From assembly GCF_022814725.1 (NCBI RefSeq), contig NZ_CP093442.1:2294001-2358000 (forward strand): a stretch of DNA of 64,000 nt, in the 5' to 3' direction. This DNA comes from Bdellovibrio reynosensis (lineage in GTDB: Bacteria; Bdellovibrionota; Bdellovibrionia; Bdellovibrionales; Bdellovibrionaceae). This document shows positions 55,156 to 63,164 of the stretch, piece after piece. The notes below the pieces were generated by a model. The model worked only from the letters and a program-made list of their open reading frames with translations. It was not told where the DNA came from and did not search any database. Position numbers and translations under genes: made by a program. Every line of letters starts with the position of its first letter. Within the stretch, counting starts at the first letter, position 1.

Positions 55156-57001
55156 CGCCATCTACAGAAGCTGGCAAACGAGGATTTGCTAGCTCTTGTC
55201 TTTCGATCGCGAAGATCTTATTGCGGATTTCTTCTACTTTTTTCTTATCCGTCTCTAGGTCCGCGGCTTTGTGATACATTCTTTTCGCTTTTTCAACCAT
55301 GCTTTGCTTAAAGTAAGCATCACCCAAGTGTTCAGCAATAATACTTACTGTCGCTTGATATTTGTGAGCCGCTTCTAAGAACTTGATTGATTCAGCAAAC
55401 TTGTTTTGTTTGTATAAAATCCATCCCAAAGTATCTAAAACGTATCCATCTTTTGGTTCAATCGCTAATGCTTTACGAGCTAAACCTTCTGCTTCCGGCA
55501 GATGGACGTTCATTTCTGCATAAGTGAAGGCAAGATAGTTCATGCCTTGAACATGGTTTGGATCTACTTCTAAAACTTTTTTCATTTCACGAACTACGAT
55601 GTCTTTGTTACCAAGACGGTCGTTGATTGTACCAAAGTAAAAGCGCAGTTGAGCGTTTTCAGGAAACTTCTCTAAACCTTGCTCAAGCACTTTCGCAGCC
55701 GCTTTATAGTCATTCTTTTCATCAAGCAAAGACGCATAAATTGCATACACTTGCGGTTGGTCATGACGATCTTTTAAACCTGACTGAGCCACTTCGATAG
55801 CTTCATCAAGACGACCTAAACCTTTTAGCAAATAAGCTGCATGAACAACCGCTTCGCCAAAGTAAGTGCTTGATACCGGAACTTTGCGATATTCTTTGAT
55901 CGCCAGTTCAGATTTTTGCATCTCTTCATAAACAGCTGCTAAATAAAAACGAACCTTGTCTGAATCTGGTGCTTCTTTAAGAACTTCCTGCAATTTAACC
56001 ACTGCAGTATCAAAGCGCTTTTGTTCAATAAGGATCAAGGCCATCTTCATGCGCACGTTTAATGGTTCATCAGAATCAGCTTCCACGATTTCAAGTTGCT
56101 CGTAAGCTTTTTCGTAGTCACCTTTTTCGATATAATGCTGTGCTAAGATTTCAGCAATGCGTGAACTTGGCGAGTTTTCTTTTTGGAACTCACGGTACAT
56201 AGCCAAAGCTTTCGCTTCGTTTTTTTGTTTCGTATAAAGCATACCCAAAGAAATCACCGCATCTGAAAAATCAGGCTTTAACTCGATGGCCTTTTTGAAT
56301 GAAGCTTCAGCCGCTTTTTGGAATTTACCATCAGCTTGTTCCAAACGAACACGGCCAATATAGTAATGCGCCAAGTGTGGTGTCGCGTATTCAGAATTTT
56401 TCAATAAAGACTCAAAGTACTTTACTGCTTTGTCTGATTGCTTTTGCTCAGAATACAAAGCACCAATGTAAAGCGGGGCTTCCGTGTTTGACGGCTGCAA
56501 TTTCAAAACTTCAGAATATTCTGCTAATGCTTTAGGATAAATTTTTAAGGAAGAATAAAGACCACCTAACAACAAACGGGCTTCGATATTCTTTTCATCT
56601 TTCTTTACAGCTTCCTGAGCTTGAGTTAACGATTCAGAGATCATGCCTTGTTTAAGATATTCTGCCGCTAAACGCATGCTAACTGCTGGCGACTCTTGAT
56701 CGTAAACTAAAGTCATTTTGAAAGATTCGATCGCTTTTGCTGAATTGCCTTCAAGGCTGTACGCTTCACCGGCTGCAAAATAGTAATCAGCCTGAGTGCG
56801 CATATAAAGAGGATCTAACGTCGCTGTTCCATCTGCCGCAACAACTGCTGGAGCAAACGAAGCAGGAGCCCTGTTTTTATCATCAAAGGAGGCCTCATAA
56901 TACGGAGCTTTGTCGGCTTCATTGGTCGTGAAACTCGCACAGGCCGTGAGGTTTAATAAAAGTAACAGGATTGTCGCTGTCCTAGTTTTGGAAAGATGCA
57001 T
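55127..57001 (-). CDS. TPR-repeat lipoprotein
   Basis: 624 residues. Signal peptide with lipobox NLTAC. The mature part is almost entirely tetratricopeptide repeats (from about residue 70 to 590), marked by units such as YFAAGEAYSLEGNSAKAIES, LLGGLYSSLKIYPKALAEY and LDTLGWILYKQNKFAESIKF, about fifteen in number. TPR lipoproteins act as scaffolds for envelope complexes. AAGGAG lies six bases before the ATG. It is downstream of the pseudopilin-like gene (93-base gap), which suggests a role in assembling a pilus or secretion apparatus, but this is inferred from position only. Confidence 0.82.
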   Translation of the reverse strand: MHLSKTRTATILLLLLNLTACASFTTNEADKAPYYEASFDDKNRAPASFAPAVVAADGTATLDPLYMRTQADYYFAAGEAYSLEGNSAKAIESFKMTLVYDQESPAVSMRLAAEYLKQGMISESLTQAQEAVKKDEKNIEARLLLGGLYSSLKIYPKALAEYSEVLKLQPSNTEAPLYIGALYSEQKQSDKAVKYFESLLKNSEYATPHLAHYYIGRVRLEQADGKFQKAAEASFKKAIELKPDFSDAVISLGMLYTKQKNEAKALAMYREFQKENSPSSRIAEILAQHYIEKGDYEKAYEQLEIVEADSDEPLNVRMKMALILIEQKRFDTAVVKLQEVLKEAPDSDKVRFYLAAVYEEMQKSELAIKEYRKVPVSSTYFGEAVVHAAYLLKGLGRLDEAIEVAQSGLKDRHDQPQVYAIYASLLDEKNDYKAAAKVLEQGLEKFPENAQLRFYFGTINDRLGNKDIVVREMKKVLEVDPNHVQGMNYLAFTYAEMNVHLPEAEGLARKALAIEPKDGYVLDTLGWILYKQNKFAESIKFLEAAHKYQATVSIIAEHLGDAYFKQSMVEKAKRMYHKAADLETDKKKVEEIRNKIFAIERQELANPRLPASVDGAIAAENQQP

Positions 57002-57094
57002 TAGCTCTCCTTGATACTAGGCTGATCGGTCTTTCGGGGGATTTTCTTGATGAGACAGGACCTCATCGCGACTAAGAGCGGGAAGAGAAAGTGT

Positions 57095-57589
57095 TTAGTT
57101 CTGAGACATGCTCAAAAGAACTCCCATATCATCACCCGAGTAGAGTGGTGGATCTTTGATCGCTGACTCTTCATCTTCCAGGTCCAAGGACTCTAATTTT
57201 TGATTCGGACCCGTTGACCAAACCAAGATGCGCACCTTGCCTGAATGATCTTGCGAAAGAATGCGATACCGGAAAGGGCGTCCCCACGGGTCGTTGCCCA
57301 TGGTTCCAGTGGTTCTTAAATTTTCCATTGAAATGGCGCTGTCTGGCGCTACAGAAGCGATTTTGCGGCCACCCACAGATTCTGGTGGAGCAGCAGTCCG
57401 TGTCGCTTCGCGGTAAATTTGCACGATTTGGTACCCTACCACTTCAGCTCGCTGGCGGGCCGTTTCGACCTTAGAATCTTGCATATGACGATTCCAGGGG
57501 GTCGCAATGATGGCGAAAGAAAAACCGACTAGACCCAACAGAGCCAAAACGCTAGTGGACTTAAACTCTTGTTTTTCTTCGATTTTCAT
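57095..57589 (-). CDS. GspG/pseudopilin-like protein without canonical prepilin motif
   Basis: 164 residues. One N-terminal hydrophobic segment (about 14-30, SVLALLGLVGFSFAIIA) is followed by a helical stretch and a C-terminal domain with NDPWGRPFRYRIL, the segment that GspG pseudopilins share. The type IV prepilin peptidase site (G-F-T-L-x-E) is absent, so processing by a prepilin peptidase is doubtful. It may be an anchored relative of the major pseudopilin. A sigma-28-like promoter lies 37-64 bases upstream. The TPR lipoprotein gene follows. Confidence 0.65.
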   Translation of the reverse strand: MKIEEKQEFKSTSVLALLGLVGFSFAIIATPWNRHMQDSKVETARQRAEVVGYQIVQIYREATRTAAPPESVGGRKIASVAPDSAISMENLRTTGTMGNDPWGRPFRYRILSQDHSGKVRILVWSTGPNQKLESLDLEDEESAIKDPPLYSGDDMGVLLSMSQN

Positions 57590-57625
57590 TAAATTACATC
57601 CTACATTTGATATGGGTCCTTTTAC

Positions 57626-57653
57626 CTTTCGGCGCTAATCTGGGAAAACTTTA
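57626..57653 (-). promoter_or_regulatory. Candidate sigma-28 (FliA-type) promoter
   Basis: On the minus strand TAAAGTTT (57646-57653) matches the -35 consensus exactly. GCCGAAAG (57626-57633) resembles GCCGATAA at 6 of 8 positions, with a 12-base spacer rather than 11. It lies 37 bases before the pseudopilin-like ATG. Confidence 0.45.
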
Positions 57654-57740
57654 GACAAAGGTCTGTGAATTTTTAGAAAACACGCTCAAGTTTATGATTT
57701 TTGTAACGCTTAGAGTCTTTTCTTTTGATTTGAGGAGCCC

Positions 57741-57769
57741 TTGACAAGGGGTGGCGGCAGGGATAGGTT
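57741..57769 (+). promoter_or_regulatory. Candidate sigma-70 promoter of the PhaR-like gene
   Basis: A perfect TTGACA (57741-57746) is followed after 17 bases by TAGGTT (57764-57769), a weak -10. The leader to the TTG start would be about 75 bases. Confidence 0.5.
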
Positions 57770-57851
57770 GCGCCCATCTCAAAGGGAACGCTGAATCATA
57801 AAGCAGTTATCTCATTGAGACTTTGGGGAAATTTCAAATTGGGAGGCACTT

Positions 57852-58397
57852 TTGATCAACCAAAACGAAACAATGACATCGAAGCCAAATTCTAAAGTTA
57901 AAATCATCAAGCGCTATCAGAATCGCAAACTTTACGATACTCAACAAAGCTGCTACGTGACTCTTGATGATATCGCTAAAATGATCCGCACAAACGAAGA
58001 AGTAATGGTTATCGATAATAAGTCAAAAAACGATATCACTGCTGCTACTTTGACTCAGATCATTTTCGAAGCTGAAAAGAAAGCATCTCAATACGCTCCT
58101 CTTTTCACTCTTCGTGAAATCATCCAAAACGGAAACGGAAGCATTTCTGGTTACCTTGCTAAGCTTGGCGCGTTCCCTCAGGACTACATGACTAAGCAAC
58201 AAGTTAACACAATCGTTGAAAACGCTTCTACTGACAGCGTTAAACAAAACTTGGAAAACCGCGTTGCTACTGCTGCAACTCGCTACAACACAGACACTAC
58301 TGCTAAAGTAGCTGCTGAAAAAGCGACTGTTCTTCCTGGTCTTCAACAAGACGACGAAACTCCAAATCTTCCAGGAACATCTTTGTTGAATAACTAA
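57852..58397 (+). CDS. PHA accumulation regulator-type DNA-binding protein (PhaR N-terminal domain)
   Basis: 181 residues from a TTG at 57852, chosen because GGGAGG lies five bases upstream; the ATG seven codons later has no Shine-Dalgarno. The PHB/PHA accumulation regulator domain is at about 16-75, with the signature IIKRYQNRKLYDTQQSCYVT near 18-37. The C-terminal half is helical and Ala/Thr-rich. In PHA producers PhaR represses phasin genes and binds PHA granules. No PHA synthase is in the window, so it may be a broader regulator here. A strong terminator follows. Confidence 0.83.
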   Translation: MINQNETMTSKPNSKVKIIKRYQNRKLYDTQQSCYVTLDDIAKMIRTNEEVMVIDNKSKNDITAATLTQIIFEAEKKASQYAPLFTLREIIQNGNGSISGYLAKLGAFPQDYMTKQQVNTIVENASTDSVKQNLENRVATAATRYNTDTTAKVAAEKATVLPGLQQDDETPNLPGTSLLNN

Positions 58398-58434
58398 GAT
58401 CTTCTGAACAAGATTGCGAAATTCGCAAAAAAAG

Positions 58435-58462
58435 AAGGCTCTGTTTTTACAGAGCCTTTTTT
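58435..58462 (+). terminator. Terminator of the PhaR-like gene
   Basis: A 9-bp stem (58435-58443 with 58450-58458) with a 6-base loop is followed by a T run. It lies 37 bases after the stop and just before the convergent lipoprotein gene at 58488. Confidence 0.85.
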
Positions 58463-58487
58463 ATTTCCTAAAAATGATTCTTCAAGA

Positions 58488-59729
58488 CTATTTCAGAGAG
58501 CGCCAAACGATAAACTTCTTTTGACCCGCTTTAATCTCTACTTCTTTTTCTGCCAAGCCTTCACCCGTCATGTTTCCAGCCGAGTTTAGACCATCTAAAC
58601 GTACTTTGTATTTGCCTGCTTTAAGCGGCACACGAATGGTTTGAATCGTTTGTGGCAAAGTGGACCATTGACGTAAATCCGCACGGTCTGCCACGTTTAA
58701 GGCGATCCATGTTAAGTTACCCAACAATTCATTCTTTTGGCGAAGCTGATCTGAAAGCACTGCTTTTGTAGCAATACCACCCAAACGTTTCGCAACCAGG
58801 ATGCCTTGGTCTTCCTGCAAAGTCGCAATGGCAGCGGTTTGCACGTCATACACTTCACGGCTTAGGTAGCCCATGTCCTGGACAGTCGCTCTGGCCTTTT
58901 GCGTTTCACTTGGAACAGCCGTCAATGCCGGGAAACGATATTCGTTGGGACTATAGATCTTTCTTGGACCCCAGCCTTGTTGATAGATCACTACAAGTTC
59001 ACCATAGGCTTTATCATACCAAGCAGGATCTTCTTTAACGTCAGGGAATTTCTTTTTCCATTCGTTATAAGAATCCATGCGACGAGCCAGTTTTGCAGAG
59101 CGCACTAAATCTTCACCGATAGTAGCGATGCTAGGATCGATCTTGTAAGCCTCGTTATAAGCGATGTAAGCATCGTCATAACTGCGGCTGGCTTCCCACA
59201 CTAGAGCGGATAGATATTTACTGAAAGAATTTAGTTCGAACGCCTTTTTTTCATCTGCGCGATACTTGATGTACTTTTCGTTGATTCTTCTAGCTTCAAC
59301 CAACGCATCATCAAGCAGACCCATTTCTAAGAAATTCATCGCAAGATAAGCGTTTATGAAGATTTTTTCGAAAGTATCACCTTTGTACTGAACCATTTCT
59401 TCGTTTAAAGCCAAAGATCCGGCAAAGCGAGAGATGGACTGATAATCAACCATCTCTGCCAGGCGGTCTGCTTTAAGTAAAACAGTGTTACTTTCTTTAA
59501 GATTTCCAGAAAGCTGCAAAGCCACGGCATAATCCAAAAGGTAAACCAGTTGGTCATCGCTTTCTTTTTCAGCCAGGGGCTTTAATTCTGTGACGGCTTT
59601 TTCGAAGTTTTGTTGGACCAGAGCAGTCCGTGCCCCTTGAACTTTTGTCTGATAAGAGGCGCAACCGATAAGAGAAAGAGAAAAAAGAAGACCCACGCAA
59701 GGCGTGAGTCTTTTTAAAAAATCAAACAT
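58488..59729 (-). CDS. TPR-like lipoprotein (COG3014-like)
   Basis: 413 residues from the ATG at 59729 (an in-frame TTG lies just before it). Lipobox SLIGC near residue 23. Residues about 35-220 form helical TPR-like repeats (FEKAVTELKPLAEKESDDQ, YDDAYIAYNEAYKIDP). The last 90 residues are a small beta domain ending in KKFIVWRSLK. It resembles the COG3014 family, found next to LpoB-type lipoproteins. It lies directly after the LpoB-like gene, with its start three bases beyond the previous stop. Confidence 0.72.
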   Translation of the reverse strand: MFDFLKRLTPCVGLLFSLSLIGCASYQTKVQGARTALVQQNFEKAVTELKPLAEKESDDQLVYLLDYAVALQLSGNLKESNTVLLKADRLAEMVDYQSISRFAGSLALNEEMVQYKGDTFEKIFINAYLAMNFLEMGLLDDALVEARRINEKYIKYRADEKKAFELNSFSKYLSALVWEASRSYDDAYIAYNEAYKIDPSIATIGEDLVRSAKLARRMDSYNEWKKKFPDVKEDPAWYDKAYGELVVIYQQGWGPRKIYSPNEYRFPALTAVPSETQKARATVQDMGYLSREVYDVQTAAIATLQEDQGILVAKRLGGIATKAVLSDQLRQKNELLGNLTWIALNVADRADLRQWSTLPQTIQTIRVPLKAGKYKVRLDGLNSAGNMTGEGLAEKEVEIKAGQKKFIVWRSLK

Positions 59730-59732
59730 CAA

Positions 59733-60332
59733 TTAAAGACCAATAGTTTTCTTTTTGAATGTCTTACGGATTTGTTTTTGATCAGACCAAGTGATCATGC
59801 TTGTTTTTAAATTCGTAAGATTCAAAGTTAGTTTATAATAAACCGATTTATCTTTTCCAACTTCTTGTACGATTGAATCCAAACGACCGTTGATGATGAA
59901 ATCAGCGCCCACTTGGCCGCCTGGGCCTTTTTTAGAATCTTCAGCAACCATACCAGAATTTTGGTAATTGTATTCATCAGAGATATCTTGGCGAGCTTCT
60001 TTATCAATGAAACCCACTTTGCCAGATTTCATAAGCTCTACACGAACCATGTCCATGATGCTTTGAGTGTCGATATGCTCGCTGGTTTTATTTTGTAAAC
60101 CAGTCACCATAACTACAGGCATTTTTTTAGAAGCATTGATAGCCGGAGACGTCATCAAGCCAGCAACTAAATCTTGCACAGCTTTTTGCATATCAGTTTC
60201 TGACCACTGATCGTTCAAAAGGTTTTCGCGATTTACATCGTCGTATTGGCCTTTAACGAAAGCCTTCGGACCACAACTTGCCATCGCTAAAAATGAAAAA
60301 CAGACTGCTGCTAAAGTGATATTCTTTTTCAT
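59733..60332 (-). CDS. LpoB-like lipoprotein (PBP1 activator family)
   Basis: 199 residues from the ATG at 60332, with AGGAAGG four bases upstream; the longer frame to 60395 precedes the signal peptide and has no such site. Lipobox AMASC. The mature domain matches the LpoB fold by motifs: MPVVMVTGLQNKTSEHIDT near 75-93, IMDMVRVELMKSGKVGFID near 95-113 and ADFIINGRLDSIVQEV near 148-163. LpoB activates penicillin-binding protein 1b in enterobacteria. The name lpoB is not applied here because the partner PBP is not shown. It is the first gene of a pair with the COG3014-like lipoprotein. Confidence 0.82.
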   Translation of the reverse strand: MKKNITLAAVCFSFLAMASCGPKAFVKGQYDDVNRENLLNDQWSETDMQKAVQDLVAGLMTSPAINASKKMPVVMVTGLQNKTSEHIDTQSIMDMVRVELMKSGKVGFIDKEARQDISDEYNYQNSGMVAEDSKKGPGGQVGADFIINGRLDSIVQEVGKDKSVYYKLTLNLTNLKTSMITWSDQKQIRKTFKKKTIGL

Positions 60333-60431
60333 ACTACCTTCCTGTCCAACGAAGGACACAAGTGAAAGTTTATGTCGAGGACAGCGGACGCGCAAGTCCG
60401 AAACCGACTTTGAAAAAGCCTTTAATTTAAG

Positions 60432-60878
60432 ATGCGAATATCATCCAGGTTGCAGCCAAGACGTGCCATGACTGAAATCACCACAAGCAAAATTGCCTAT
60501 GAATGCCTTCGTGCACAAATTAACCCTTATGCAGAAGAATTATGGATTTATGCTCTTAGTTCCGAGCTAAAACTTATTAAATTAGAAATGGTCTTTCGCG
60601 GCACCGCAGACCATTGTCTGATACATCCTCGAGATATTTTTAGAATTCTTATCTTAAATAACGCCAGCTCTTTCATCATGGCGCACAATCACCCCAGCAA
60701 TAGCGCACTGCCATCAGAGCAAGACTTGATATTAACGCGAAAGATTCACCAGCTTGCAGTGCTTTTTCAAATTCCATTAAATGACCATTTAATTGTAACT
60801 ACAAAGGACTATTACAGCATGGCTGAACAGGGGCATTTTAAAAAATGGAAAAAGAATAGCAGTCGGATGCTTTATTGA
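60432..60878 (+). CDS. RadC-type JAB domain protein, short form
   Basis: 148 residues; an alternative ATG at 60468 would give 136 residues, and neither has a strong Shine-Dalgarno. The JAB/MPN fold shows HNHPSNSALPSEQD near 96-109, the H-x-H-x(n)-D metal site of RadC-type proteins. The N-terminal helix-hairpin-helix domain of full-length RadC (about 80 residues) is missing. Despite the radC name, the family has no established repair role; related JAB proteins act as deubiquitinase-like or anti-restriction factors. The 3' end overlaps the next gene on the other strand by 7 bases. Confidence 0.75.
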   Translation: MRISSRLQPRRAMTEITTSKIAYECLRAQINPYAEELWIYALSSELKLIKLEMVFRGTADHCLIHPRDIFRILILNNASSFIMAHNHPSNSALPSEQDLILTRKIHQLAVLFQIPLNDHLIVTTKDYYSMAEQGHFKKWKKNSSRMLY

Positions 60879-61468
60879 ACGTCTTGGCCTGAACCAAAAA
60901 GCTCCATGCTTTGACGAGAGCGTAAGGGCTGCACCGAAATCACGCGGCTTAGATCATCACTTAAAATAACTTTGTAACCACCACGACGGGCGTTTTCGAT
61001 AAATTGACGAGCATACTCTTCTTTATAGGCGCGAGAGTATTCATGACTTTGCTGCTGATTGAATAACTCTTTTTGCACGACTTCATCAGGAGTCATGGCT
61101 TGTTCTTCTTTTTGGCCGCCTCTTCCTAATTCATTGGCGATTTCAGCTGCGCGGTTTTCAACCGTAAGATCAAGTTTCGCATCATTGGTATAAGCTTGTT
61201 TCGGAGTCGTGGCATTAAAGTCAGAATTCAATAGCTTGGCATTTTCGACTTGCATGCGTTGACGTTCTAGTTCCATTTTTTCATTCGTGAACATCAGATG
61301 CTTATTAACTGCCTTTTCGTATTTTTCAGACTTCACAGTTGTCTCTATAACTTTTGCAGGCTTGCTATCTTCGCTGCCAAGATAAGCAAAGATAAGCCCC
61401 GCTGCTCCTATAAATAGAAGCAACGCTAAGAGCATTGGAGTTTCTTTTTTTTCCTGAGCGGAACTCAT
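60872..61468 (-). CDS. Membrane-anchored coiled-coil protein of unknown function
   Basis: 198 residues. One transmembrane segment (about 13-29, LLALLLFIGAAGLIFAY) is followed by a helical region rich in Lys, Glu and Gln (YEKAVNKHLMFTNEKMELER) with heptad-like spacing. The C-terminal 45 residues are mixed, with YKVILSDDLSRVISV. No family recognised; a periplasmic scaffold is likely. No clear regulatory element is seen upstream apart from the fimbrial promoter region. It is divergent from the pilin gene. Confidence 0.65.
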   Translation of the reverse strand: MSSAQEKKETPMLLALLLFIGAAGLIFAYLGSEDSKPAKVIETTVKSEKYEKAVNKHLMFTNEKMELERQRMQVENAKLLNSDFNATTPKQAYTNDAKLDLTVENRAAEIANELGRGGQKEEQAMTPDEVVQKELFNQQQSHEYSRAYKEEYARQFIENARRGGYKVILSDDLSRVISVQPLRSRQSMELFGSGQDVQ

Positions 61469-61551
61469 AGCTAACTTATCGGATTATGATGAAGAATTCT
61501 TGATATTACGGGTATGCAACAAAAGTCTAGATCAAACAATTTGCTGTTGCC

Positions 61552-61644
61552 TTAACAAGTTTTTAACTGGGTGTTTAACCTTTCAACAGTGGGAAAGCGT
61601 CCTATTCCATTTAATTGGATCCTGCAGATGGCACATTACATGCT
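61552..61644 (+). promoter_or_regulatory. Candidate sigma-54 promoter with upstream TTAAC boxes
   Basis: TGGCAC (61630-61635), five bases, and ATGC (61641-61644) give the GG-N10-GC spacing of the -24/-12 elements, one base off the TTGC consensus. Upstream, three TTAAC words begin at 61552, 61563 and 61575, about one helical turn apart, as expected for an enhancer-binding protein. The predicted start is about 45 bases before the pilin ATG. Confidence 0.55.
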
Positions 61645-61702
61645 TTAAAGATTCTGTGAAAACAACAATTTCAAGATTAATTAAATACGAAAGGTTATTC
61701 AC

Positions 61703-62188
61703 ATGAAAGCAAACAAATTGGTATTCGCGGTATTGGCTGCTCTAATGACTTCTAACGTGGCGCTAGCTGCGACTTCAGGCACAGTTCTTTTGCAAGGTAC
61801 TGTAGCTGCTGCAACTGATATTTCAGTAGTAGAAAACACAGCTAACAACACATCACTAAACATCGTTGATGGTGAGTCTAATAAGAACGTTGCAACGGCA
61901 ACTGAAACTTCAAACAACCTAGCTGGTTATAAAGTTAAAATCTCTTCAACAACTGCTGGTGAGTTAAGAAACTCTTCTGATGTTACTAAAAAGACTACTT
62001 ATAAAATTGCTTATGATGGTGCTGCGGCTGTAACTCCAACTGTTGCTGGTGTTGAAGTTAAGAACGTAACTTCTCTTAGCGGTTTGACAAGCGATTCTTC
62101 AAACGTAAACGTTGATGTAACTGCTTACCCAACGGCTCCTGCTGGTACTTATTCTGATACTTTGACTATCGCTATCGAAGCTAACTAA
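61703..62188 (+). CDS. Fimbrial subunit, major pilin-like
   Basis: 161 residues with a signal peptide (1-23, cleaved after NVALA). The mature protein is Thr/Ser/Ala-rich, has no cysteine and shows the C-terminal strand AGTYSDTLTIAIEAN, typical of chaperone-usher subunits (the G strand and donor groove). The N-terminal stretch GTVLLQGTVAAATDISV is a likely donor strand. Subunits of this type polymerise into adhesive fibres at the surface. It is convergent with the tip-type subunit and usher on the other strand. A strong terminator serves both. Confidence 0.8.
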   Translation: MKANKLVFAVLAALMTSNVALAATSGTVLLQGTVAAATDISVVENTANNTSLNIVDGESNKNVATATETSNNLAGYKVKISSTTAGELRNSSDVTKKTTYKIAYDGAAAVTPTVAGVEVKNVTSLSGLTSDSSNVNVDVTAYPTAPAGTYSDTLTIAIEAN

Positions 62189-62208
62189 TAATTTTTAGTT
62201 CAAAGTTT

Positions 62209-62240
62209 AAAAAGGCTCACCCGAAAGGTGGGCCTTTTTT
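62209..62240. terminator. Bidirectional terminator between pilin and subunit genes
   Basis: A 13-bp stem (62209-62221 with 62227-62239, one G-T pair) with a 5-base loop has a T run after it on the plus strand and runs of A before it, so it can end both convergent transcripts. Confidence 0.85.
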
Positions 62241-63163
62241 TATTCTGCGGATTGAACCGTTAATGTGATGGTGTCTTTGTATGTGCCTGAAGGTTTGACT
62301 CCGAAGCTGCCGATGGTTGCAGAAATTGGCACCACGCGACCACTTGCCGGAGAAACTCCGAGTTCACGAGCGATTTCCACTGGAGAACTAGCGCTACTGG
62401 AAAGATTGAATGACGTATTGTTAAATTTAATTGTGTAAGGAATCGTTGCACTACCCGAATCTTGCTTTAAAGAACTATTATTTGATGAAGAAGCGTAAAG
62501 AATATAACCGGCATTATATTTTAAAATTGCATCACAGCTGCGCACTGTTCCTGGAGATAACGTTCCAAAATTTAGAGTTTCAGTAAAATCGTTCACATCA
62601 AAGCTGCCGCCACTATTTGAAATCGAAATATCGACTTTTTTGGGTGCGGTATATTGGAAGGTCAAAGTTTTTGATTCTATAAATGTATAACTGCCACTTG
62701 CGGAACCAATATATAAGCTTGCAGTGAATGTGTCAGAAAATAAGCCATAATAAAGCCATGGGTTTTCCACGTTAAGAATACCAAAATAATTCACGTTGAC
62801 CTGGCGATTGCTGCTTCCTGCAGTCAATGTCCCTGACAAAACATCATTGGGCCCTGCTACATCAGGAATTTTTTTTAGAATCTGAGTACCAGTGGAATTT
62901 TTTGAAAGAGTAAACGGCCATGAATGAGGGCTGCGTCTTAGCGCCCGTCCTGTATAGGAACTTGCAAGCCCATAATCAAAAGTAATAAAGAAGTCACAAC
63001 CACCCGGACTGGTATTCGCTCTGACTGTGATCGTTGGGTTCACCGTCGTATTCGATGATAAATCGAACGTCGTCTGAGCTATTAACATCGTTGGATTATT
63101 ACAAACCGTCGCAAAAGTATCTAAGGAAAACAAAAATATAAATGCCATGATAAAGCTTTTCAT
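62240..63163 (-). CDS. Spore coat U/fimbrial-type subunit, probable tip adhesin
   Basis: 307 residues with a signal peptide (1-19). Two tandem SCPU-like domains: about 20-165 (Cys in TVCNNP and GGCDFF) and about 170-307 (Cys in RSCDAIL). The second ends PSGTYKDTITLTVQSAE, the donor-strand end of chaperone-usher subunits. Two-domain subunits are often tip adhesins. AAAGGAG lies seven bases before the ATG. It follows the usher gene by one base, so the two form an operon. The receptor is unknown. Confidence 0.75.
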   Translation of the reverse strand: MKSFIMAFIFLFSLDTFATVCNNPTMLIAQTTFDLSSNTTVNPTITVRANTSPGGCDFFITFDYGLASSYTGRALRRSPHSWPFTLSKNSTGTQILKKIPDVAGPNDVLSGTLTAGSSNRQVNVNYFGILNVENPWLYYGLFSDTFTASLYIGSASGSYTFIESKTLTFQYTAPKKVDISISNSGGSFDVNDFTETLNFGTLSPGTVRSCDAILKYNAGYILYASSSNNSSLKQDSGSATIPYTIKFNNTSFNLSSSASSPVEIARELGVSPASGRVVPISATIGSFGVKPSGTYKDTITLTVQSAE

Positions 63164-63164
63164 T

